From positions 1-64,000 of the forward strand of contig NZ_JAPDOD010000031.1 in NCBI RefSeq assembly GCF_027587205.1: 64,000 nt of DNA, given 5' to 3'. Position 1 is the stretch's first letter; each line of letters begins with the position of its first letter. Positions 38,656 to 45,402 of this stretch are shown here, piece after piece. The notes beneath the pieces were generated by a model, which was given only the letters and a program-made list of their open reading frames with translations, had not been told where the DNA came from and ran no database searches. Source of the stretch: Solirubrobacter ginsenosidimutans (GTDB lineage Bacteria > Actinomycetota > Thermoleophilia > Solirubrobacterales > Solirubrobacteraceae). A program made the translations under genes and the position numbers.

Positions 38656-39590
38656 GCACAGCGTTTGTAGATGAGCTTCTGGGAGGCGCTGCGGCCGTCC
38701 GGGAGCGTGACCGTGACCGTCACGTGGGTGGAGCGCTGCTTGAGGGCCAGGCGCGCCTTCCTGCCCGCAGTGGCGGTGGCGTGGCGCTTGCCCGCGGTCA
38801 CGCGGACGGACGTCACGCCGCGCTTGGCCGTCACCGTCAGTGCGCCGCGGAGGCAGCGGCCCGTCGCGGGGCGCGAGACGAAGTCGCGGACGCGAACCGC
38901 GGGAAGGTTGACGAACGGCGACTGGGCTACCGGAGCGGGCGTCGTGGGCGCGGGCGCCGCGAGCGCCGTTACGACGGTCGTGCCGGGCTGGTACTCGATG
39001 AAGACCTTGTCGCCGAGCGACGCGAACAGCGCCTCGGTCTCAGCCCTGATCTCCGGTGTGGCCTCCGGGACGAGTCCGCGCGTGACGATCACGCGCCACG
39101 CGCCCGACCCGAAGCAGCCGACGGAGGAGGTCATGTCGAGGCCGCTGGCGACGATCGTCGCACCGACCTGCTGCCAGGCCGCGTTGAGCTCCGCCTCGCT
39201 GAACTCGTCCTGCAGGAGGTTGAGCTTGGGCTCCACGAACGCGATCTGATCGGGTGTGAAGTCGGCGGCAAGCTCCCGCACGATCGCGGCACGCGCCGTG
39301 GTCGCGTCCAGTGGACCGGGCGCGAACGCGACGCTCAAGCCTTGGCGGGCCGTGTCGAACCAGAAGCCCGTGTACTGGGCGCCGAGGGCCCGTTTGGCCG
39401 CGCCCGTCACGCCCCCGGCGGGGTTGTGCGCCTCTTGGCCCGTCCACCAGGTTCCCGCGTACAGCGACAACCCGGCCTGATACTCGTACGGCCCGTCGGC
39501 CAGCGGGCAGATCGGCTGCGCCTGCGCGGCGGCCGTCGACGGCGCGATGAGACCGGCGACCAGGCCGGCAAAGATGAGAGCTCGGCGCAC
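38652..39590 (-). CDS. Secreted protein of unknown function
   Basis: 312 residues with signal peptide (1-24, ending TAAAQA). The central part (GLSLYAGTWWTGQEAHNPAG, AQYTGFWFDTARQGLSVAF, TPDQIAFVEPKLNLLQDEF) predicts alpha/beta structure; a Pro/Ala/Thr linker follows at about 215-230; the last 80 residues are a basic beta-rich domain ending YKRCA with a second Cys in RCLRG, probably disulfide-linked. A similar basic C-terminal domain is seen in the secreted protein at 23658-24452. I recognise no family. Its stop shares CTAG at 38652-38655 with nfo. Confidence 0.6.
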   Translation of the reverse strand: MRRALIFAGLVAGLIAPSTAAAQAQPICPLADGPYEYQAGLSLYAGTWWTGQEAHNPAGGVTGAAKRALGAQYTGFWFDTARQGLSVAFAPGPLDATTARAAIVRELAADFTPDQIAFVEPKLNLLQDEFSEAELNAAWQQVGATIVASGLDMTSSVGCFGSGAWRVIVTRGLVPEATPEIRAETEALFASLGDKVFIEYQPGTTVVTALAAPAPTTPAPVAQSPFVNLPAVRVRDFVSRPATGRCLRGALTVTAKRGVTSVRVTAGKRHATATAGRKARLALKQRSTHVTVTVTLPDGRSASQKLIYKRCA

Positions 39591-39605
39591 GCGTCGAACG
39601 TAACC

Positions 39606-39632
39606 AATTCCCGCCCCGACCGGACGGGAATT
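39606..39632 (-). terminator. Terminator of dnaE
   Basis: Perfect inverted repeat AATTCCCG / CGGGAATT with an 11-nt loop, 40 nt beyond the dnaE stop and just before the ATG of the next minus-strand gene; no T-run. Confidence 0.55.
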
Positions 39633-39672
39633 CGTCAGTGTTTGGCGCGACTGTTCGTCAGCGGACCATCCG

Positions 39673-42600
39673 TCACGCGGCGGCCGTGACCGCCACCGGG
39701 GGCAGGAGGCCGTTGAGCTCGGCTTTGAAGCCCGCGTCGCCCGCCTTGACCTTGTACGCGTCCCCGAACTTCAGGCGCCGCTCGCCGGTGCGGGTCTGCA
39801 TGATCAGCACGAACTCCATGTCGCCCGGGTAGCGCTCGAAGAGCTCGCGCAGGTCGTCGATGACCGTGGCGGGCAGCTGAGCGGCGTCCACGCGGCGCTT
39901 GAAGGCGCTCGGGCGGGTCGCGGCGACCTTCGCGGCGTGCGCCTTGGCCTTCTCGATCTCGGAGTCGGACGGATCGAACTTGTCGACGTCCTGGACGATC
40001 ACGCAGACCTTGCCCGCCTCCTTGTGATCGACCTTGCCGCGGATCAGCACGATCGCGTCGTCGGCGATCACGCCCTCGGCGGCGTTGAGCGCCTTCTCGA
40101 AGACCACGATCTCGACGGAGCCCTCGAGATCGGACAGCGTCGCGAACATCATGTTCGTGCCCGACCGCGTCTTGATCTTCTTGGACTCGGTGATCATGCC
40201 GCCGACCTTGATCCACTCGTCGTTGCGGCGGTTCATCACCTCGGCGGTCGAGCAGTCGGACTTCATCGCCAGCGCCTCGCGCACCCGCTTGAGCGGATGC
40301 TCGGAGATGAAGATGCCGATCGACTCCTTCTCCATCGCGAGCAGCTCGTTGCGGTCGAACTCCTCGATCGGGATCGGGGGATGCGTGGGGCCGTTGAACG
40401 GCGAGGGCGCGTCGTTGGACGGCGCGTCGAAGAGGTCGAAGATCGAGCCCTGGCCCATCTGCGCGTCCTGCTGGGCGCGCTGGCCGGAGGACTGCGCGGC
40501 GTCCAGCACCTCGAGCATGCCCTTGCGGGTCGCGCCGGTGGAGCCGAACGCGCCGCACTTGATCAGCGCTTCGATCGAGCGCTTGTTGACGGTGCGGCCG
40601 TCCACCCGCTCGCAGAACTCCCACAGCGACGTGAAGTCGCCGTCTTCCGCGCGCGCCTGCTTGATCGCCTCCACGGCCGCGTAGCCGACGCCCTTCACGG
40701 CGTCCAGGCCGAAGCGGATGTTGCCCTCGACGACCATGAACTCGTGGTCGGAGAGGTTCACGTCCGGCGGCAGGATCTCGATCCCCATCGCCTCGGCCTG
40801 GTTGACGAAGAACGGGACCTTGTCCTTCGTGTCCATGACCGAGGAGATCAGCGCGGCCATGTACTCGGCCGGGTAGTTGGCCTTCAGCCAGCCCGTCCGG
40901 TAGGAGATCAGCGCGTAACAGGCCGCATGGGACTTGTTGAACGAGTAGTCGGCGGACTTCTCGTTGGTCGCCCACAACGACTCGATCACGTCGGGCGCGA
41001 CGCCGTTGGCGCGGCAGCCCTCGACGAACTTGGGCTGCAGCGTCGCCATCGCGGCGCGGTTCTTCTTGCCGATCGCCTTGCGGAGGTCGTCGGCCTGCGG
41101 ACCGGTGAAGTTCGCCAGGGACTTGGCGATCTGCATCGCCTGCTCCTGGTAGAGGATCACGCCCTTGGTCGACTCGGTGATCGGACGCAGCCGATCGTCG
41201 ATGAAGGTGATGTTCTCCGGGTTGCGCTTGCCTCGCGCGTACGCGGGAATCTGATCCATGGCGCCCGGGCGGTACAGCGCCACGAGCGCGACAAGGTCCT
41301 CGAACTCGGTCGGGTTGACCTTGCGCAGCGCCTCGCGCATGCCTTCAGATTCAAACTGGAACACGCCGACCGAGTCGCCCCGGGCCATCATGTCGTAGGT
41401 CTTCTGGTCGTCGAGCGGCAGCGTCGCCATGTCCGGCCGCACGCCGGTGGAGCGCTCGATGATGTCCAGCGCGTCCTCGATCACGTCGAGGTTGCGCAGG
41501 CCCAGGAAATCCATCTTGAGCAGGCCGATCTCTTCGATCGGCTTCATCGAGAACTGCGTGACCGTGCGGTAGACCTTCGCCCCGTCCTCGCCGGTGCCGG
41601 CGTCGGCCAGCTGCAGCGGGACGATGTCGGTCAGATTGCGGTCGGAGATCACGACCGCCGCGGCGTGGATCGACGCGTTGCGGACGATGCCTTCAAGGCC
41701 CTGCGCGACGTCCACGATCTGCTTGGCGATCGGATCGCGCGCGACCTCGTTCGCGAGGTCCTCCCCGGGCTTCAGGCAATCCTCGAAGCTCGGCGAGCGG
41801 CCCATGATCGGGTCCGGGATCAGCTTGGCCAGCTTGTCGCCGGCGCCGTAGTCGTGCCCGAGGACGCGCGCGGCGTCGCGGGTGGCGGCGCGCGGGAACA
41901 TCTTGCCGAAGGTGATGATCTGCGCCACGCGCTCCGTGCCGTACTTCTCGGTCACGTAGCGGATCACACGCTCCCGGCCGCGCACGGAGAAGTCGATGTC
42001 GATATCCGGCATCGACACGCGCTCGGCGTTGAGGAAGCGCTCGAAGAGCAGGTCGTAGCGCAGCGGGTCCACGTCGGTGATCCGCAGCGAGTAGGCGATG
42101 ATCGAGCCGGCCGCCGAGCCACGGCCCGGACCGACGGCGATGCCGTTGCTCTTGGACCAGTGGACGAAGTCCCAGACGATCAGGAAGTAGGCGTTGAAGC
42201 CCATGGAGTCGATGACGCCGAGCTCCATCTCCATGCGCTCGATGGCCTCGGCGGGCAGCGGGTCGCCGTAGCGCTCCGCCATCCCCGCGAGCACCAGGCT
42301 GCGCAGGTACTCCTTCTCCGACAGGCCGTCCGGGCACTCAAAGCTCGGGATCAGCTGGCCGCCGAGCGCGATCTCCACGTCGCAGCGCTCGGCGATCTCC
42401 AGCGTCGACTCGATCGCGCCCGGGAACTCCGCGAAGGACTCCACCATCTCGTCTGTGGACTTCAGGTAGAACTCGTTCGTGCTGAAGGACATCTTCGGCG
42501 CGGCCAGCGTGGACTTGGTCTGCACGCACAGCAGCGCCGCGTGGTGGTGGAAGTCCTCCTTGCGCAGGTAGTGCACGTCCGCCGTGCCCACGAGCGACTG

Positions 42601-43194
42601 GCCGGTCTCGGTCGCGAAGCGCTTCATCGCGTCGTTGACCGCGTCCTGCTCGGCGATGCCGTTCTTCTGGACCTCGAGATAGACGTCCTCAGGGCCGAAG
42701 ATCTGGATCAGCTCGTCCAGGTGCTCGCGCGCCTCGTCGATGCGGCCGTCCATGATCCGCTGGCTCGTGCGGCTCGCGAGGCAGCCGGAGAGCGCGATCA
42801 CGCCTTCGGAGTGCATCGAGAGCAGTTCGAGGTCGATGCCCGGCTTGCCGCGGTGCAGGCCTTCCAGGAAGCCCTTCGACGACAGCGTCGTGAGGTTCTT
42901 GAAGCCCTCGTTGTTGGCGGCGAGCAGCGTCAGGTGGTTGCGCTCGACCTTGCGGTCGCGCACGTGACGGTCGTCGACGAAGTACGCCTCGAGCCCGAGC
43001 AGGGGCTTGACGTTGTGCTTCTTGGCGGCCTTGTAGAGCTCGACCGCGCCGTTCATGACGCCGTGGTCGGTCAGGCCGATGGCCGGTTGATCAAAGGCGG
43101 CCGCGCGCTCGGCGAGCTTGCCGATGTTGCACGCGCCGTCGAGCAGCGAGTACTCGGAATGGACGTGCAGATGCGCGACTGTCGGGGAGCTCAT
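39673..43194 (-). CDS. dnaE: DNA polymerase III alpha subunit
   Basis: 1173 residues, the DnaE1 length. The PHP domain opens with AHLHVHSEYSLLDG; the catalytic Asp pair is in MPDIDIDFS (about 396-402) after GPGRGSAAGS; the third Asp is expected further on; KMDFLGLRNLDVIEDAL, FNKSHAACYALISYRTGW, the helix-hairpin-helix (GVGYAAVEAI) and the OB fold follow in the usual order. It is the main replicative polymerase. No intein. I take ATG 43192-43194 as start; the ATG at 43207 is possible, and neither has a ribosome site. Confidence 0.95.
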   Translation of the reverse strand: MSSPTVAHLHVHSEYSLLDGACNIGKLAERAAAFDQPAIGLTDHGVMNGAVELYKAAKKHNVKPLLGLEAYFVDDRHVRDRKVERNHLTLLAANNEGFKNLTTLSSKGFLEGLHRGKPGIDLELLSMHSEGVIALSGCLASRTSQRIMDGRIDEAREHLDELIQIFGPEDVYLEVQKNGIAEQDAVNDAMKRFATETGQSLVGTADVHYLRKEDFHHHAALLCVQTKSTLAAPKMSFSTNEFYLKSTDEMVESFAEFPGAIESTLEIAERCDVEIALGGQLIPSFECPDGLSEKEYLRSLVLAGMAERYGDPLPAEAIERMEMELGVIDSMGFNAYFLIVWDFVHWSKSNGIAVGPGRGSAAGSIIAYSLRITDVDPLRYDLLFERFLNAERVSMPDIDIDFSVRGRERVIRYVTEKYGTERVAQIITFGKMFPRAATRDAARVLGHDYGAGDKLAKLIPDPIMGRSPSFEDCLKPGEDLANEVARDPIAKQIVDVAQGLEGIVRNASIHAAAVVISDRNLTDIVPLQLADAGTGEDGAKVYRTVTQFSMKPIEEIGLLKMDFLGLRNLDVIEDALDIIERSTGVRPDMATLPLDDQKTYDMMARGDSVGVFQFESEGMREALRKVNPTEFEDLVALVALYRPGAMDQIPAYARGKRNPENITFIDDRLRPITESTKGVILYQEQAMQIAKSLANFTGPQADDLRKAIGKKNRAAMATLQPKFVEGCRANGVAPDVIESLWATNEKSADYSFNKSHAACYALISYRTGWLKANYPAEYMAALISSVMDTKDKVPFFVNQAEAMGIEILPPDVNLSDHEFMVVEGNIRFGLDAVKGVGYAAVEAIKQARAEDGDFTSLWEFCERVDGRTVNKRSIEALIKCGAFGSTGATRKGMLEVLDAAQSSGQRAQQDAQMGQGSIFDLFDAPSNDAPSPFNGPTHPPIPIEEFDRNELLAMEKESIGIFISEHPLKRVREALAMKSDCSTAEVMNRRNDEWIKVGGMITESKKIKTRSGTNMMFATLSDLEGSVEIVVFEKALNAAEGVIADDAIVLIRGKVDHKEAGKVCVIVQDVDKFDPSDSEIEKAKAHAAKVAATRPSAFKRRVDAAQLPATVIDDLRELFERYPGDMEFVLIMQTRTGERRLKFGDAYKVKAGDAGFKAELNGLLPPVAVTAAA

Positions 43195-43294
43195 CGGGGT
43201 GGAAACCATAGGCGTCGCGGCGGACGCCACCCGGGGATCCGGCCCTCCGCTGACCGACATCGCCCGCATTCTGCGGCGTTCAGAATGTCATCGC

Positions 43295-44434
43295 GTGTAC
43301 GAGGCACTGGGTGTGCGACGCGTCGTGAACGCGTGCGGGATCTACACGGACCTCGGCGGGTCCGTGCTGTCGCCGGCCGTCTGGGCCGCCGCGGCGTCGG
43401 CGAACTCGACCTGGGCGGACATGGGCGAGCTGCTCGCCGCGACGGGCGCGCGGGTGGCGGCGCTGTGCGGGTGTGAGGCGGCGCGGGTGGTGCCGGGGGC
43501 GTCCGCCGGGATCGCCCTGTCGGTGGGCGCGTGCATCGCGCGCGGCGACGGACCGCTCTCGGAGGCCCTCCCGCGGGTTGAGGCGGTCGTGTGGATGCAG
43601 CGGAGCCATGCCTACAAGTACGCGCGGTGCGTGAGCCTGGCCGGCGCGCGGGTGGAGTGGGTGGACGACATCGCGGGCGCGCTCGCGGCGCTGCCGCCCG
43701 TGGGCGGCTCTCCCGGCGGCGGTGGCCCGAGCGCCCGCTCGCGGCCCGTCGCGATCCTGCATCCCGCTCATCTCGACGACGCCGTGCCCGCGCTCCCGCT
43801 CGCCGAGGTCGTGCCGCTCGCGCGGGCGGCGGGCGTGCCGGTGGTCGTCGACGCCGCGTTCCTCAGCTTCCCGATGTCCGAGCTGGAACGCTGGGCGAGC
43901 GCGGCCGACCTGGCGTGCTTCTCCGCCAAGTACTTCGGCGGGCCCAACGGGGGCGGGTTCGTCGCGGGGCGGGCGGGTCCGGTCGCGGACGTCGCCGCGC
44001 TGGACTTCACCGGCTACGAGAGCGGCGAGTGGCGGACGTTCGGGCGCGCCTTCAAGCTCGATCGCGCGATGGCCGTGGCCACCGTCGCCGCCTTGGAGGA
44101 GTGGGCGATGCTCGATCACGACGAGCGGCTGGCAGGCTACGCTGGCCTCGCCGCGCGGCTCGCAGAGCGGTGCGCGGCGCTGCCGAAGGCCCGTGTGGAG
44201 CAAAAACAGTTCACACTTGACGAACGTTTGGTGGACGGTCCGATCAACGCGGTACTGGTTCGAGGTGGGGATGCGAAGGCGCTGGAGGCGGGGCTCGCCG
44301 CCGGCAATCCGAGCGTGCGCGCGATGGTCGAGGGCGACGCGCTCGTGTTCTGCACCGAGACCGTGAGCGCCGGCGAGGTCGACGAGATCGCCGTCGCGCT
44401 GACTTCCGTCTGGCCAGGCCTGGACGATGGTTGA
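43295..44434 (+). CDS. SelA-like PLP-dependent protein
   Basis: 379 residues. YEALGVRRVVNACGIYTDLGG is the standard opening of SelA/D-glucosaminate-6-phosphate ammonia-lyase-like proteins (fold type I), and the PLP Lys is in FSAKYFGGPNGGG, just after VVDAAFLSFPMSELERW. It is shorter than real SelA (about 460), and no selB, selD or selC gene is in sight. So it is likely a lyase or racemase acting on an amino acid or amino sugar, not selenocysteine synthase. I start at GTG 43295; the frame is open upstream but overlaps dnaE's opposite strand. Confidence 0.72.
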   Translation: MYEALGVRRVVNACGIYTDLGGSVLSPAVWAAAASANSTWADMGELLAATGARVAALCGCEAARVVPGASAGIALSVGACIARGDGPLSEALPRVEAVVWMQRSHAYKYARCVSLAGARVEWVDDIAGALAALPPVGGSPGGGGPSARSRPVAILHPAHLDDAVPALPLAEVVPLARAAGVPVVVDAAFLSFPMSELERWASAADLACFSAKYFGGPNGGGFVAGRAGPVADVAALDFTGYESGEWRTFGRAFKLDRAMAVATVAALEEWAMLDHDERLAGYAGLAARLAERCAALPKARVEQKQFTLDERLVDGPINAVLVRGGDAKALEAGLAAGNPSVRAMVEGDALVFCTETVSAGEVDEIAVALTSVWPGLDDG

Positions 44435-44471
44435 GCGATTGGCCGCAATGGCCCGTTCGGAACCTAGCCCG

Positions 44472-44492
44472 TTGACACTGTGTTACTTGACA
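44472..44492 (+). promoter_or_regulatory. Two TTGACA boxes upstream of the FCD regulator
   Basis: Perfect -35 hexamers at 44472-44477 and 44487-44492, 15 nt apart start to start, in the 249-nt gap before the FCD-GntR gene. Neither has a convincing -10 at the usual distance, so they may be direct repeats for a regulator. Nothing else in the gap is recognised. Confidence 0.3.
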
Positions 44493-44683
44493 GTTCCGCG
44501 CGATCCTCAGAGCATCGTGGTTGTGTCGGTCCAAGTCGCCCCCAGGGCGCACCGTTTGGCAGTGGGGCAGGCTAGGTGCGCTTCTCGAGTCCGCAGCGCA
44601 CAGCGCACCCGCTGGGTCCGCGCGCGGACCTGGCAGGCGTACGCCGTGTCCGCGCTACGACTCACCGCTTCCGGGAGTGGCAT

Positions 44684-45340
44684 GTGACGCTGCTTCCGCT
44701 GACCCGGACCGGCCCCGCCGACGACGTCGCCGAGGCGTTGCGCAACGAGGTCCTAGGCGGGTTCTACCCACCCGGGACGCCGCTCGACGACGCCGAGGTG
44801 ATCGCTCGCCTGGGCGTCCCCCGGGATATCGCGCGTGGCGCGTTGGCGTCGCTGGAGCGTGAGGGACTGCTCGTCCACTCGCTGCACCGCGGCCTCGAGG
44901 TCGTGCGCCTCTCGGTCGACGACGTCCGCGACCTGTTCGCCACGCGGCGGACGCTCGAGCTCGCCGGCCTGGAGGCGATGGTCCGCAACCGTCCGGCCGA
45001 CGACGTGTGGCTCCAGGCCGCCGTCGTGAGCATGACCGAGGCGGCTAAGGCCGCCGACGGCCGCGCTGCCGTCGCGGCCGACGCGGCGTTCCACCTCGCG
45101 ATCGTCGCCTCGACCTCCTCACGGCGCCTGCGTACGGCCGCCGAGGCGGCGTTGCGCGAGCTGCGGATCATCCTCGCCGTGGCCGACCGCGTGGCGGGCG
45201 ATCTCGACGACCTCGCGGCCGATCACGCGGGTCTGCTCGACGCGCTGGTCCACGCACCGCCGCCCTCCGCACGCGCAGCGCTGCTCGATCACCTGCGCCG
45301 CGGCGAGTCCCGCGCGCTCGCGGTCACGCACGGCGCCTGA
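44684..45340 (+). CDS. GntR-family transcriptional regulator (FCD type)
   Basis: 218 residues from GTG 44684, preceded by GGGAGTGG. The N-terminal winged helix (DDVAEALRNEVLGGFYPPGT, VIARLGVPRDIARGALASLEREGLL) is joined to an FCD ligand domain (VDDVRDLFATRRTLELAGLEAM, FHLAIVASTSSRR). These regulators sense organic acids or amino acids. The nearest genes do not reveal the target. A 45-nt palindromic element follows eight nucleotides after its stop codon. Confidence 0.8.
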   Translation: MTLLPLTRTGPADDVAEALRNEVLGGFYPPGTPLDDAEVIARLGVPRDIARGALASLEREGLLVHSLHRGLEVVRLSVDDVRDLFATRRTLELAGLEAMVRNRPADDVWLQAAVVSMTEAAKAADGRAAVAADAAFHLAIVASTSSRRLRTAAEAALRELRIILAVADRVAGDLDDLAADHAGLLDALVHAPPPSARAALLDHLRRGESRALAVTHGA

Positions 45341-45348
45341 ACGCGCCG

Positions 45349-45393
45349 CGAAGGTCGACTTCGTCGTGCTCTACGCGGCTAAGTCGACGCTCG
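45349..45393. repeat. Palindromic dispersed element, copy 1
   Basis: 18-nt left arm (45349-45366), 9-nt loop and 18-nt right arm (45376-45393); 14 of 18 positions pair. The core GTCGACTT / AAGTCGAC is perfect. The same architecture and right arm recur at 50267-50311. It lies 9 nt after the FCD regulator stop and 9 nt before the stop of the next, opposite gene, so it ends both. Confidence 0.75.
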
Positions 45394-45402
45394 TTGCGCG
45401 CG

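Noticed and set aside
39937..43476. 1179-residue plus-strand open frame
   Set aside because: Antisense shadow of dnaE, rich in Arg, Val, Leu and His with no motifs.
43295..44434. Selenocysteine synthase call
   Set aside because: Too short for SelA and no selB, selC or selD or in-frame UGA context nearby; a SelA-like label is safer.
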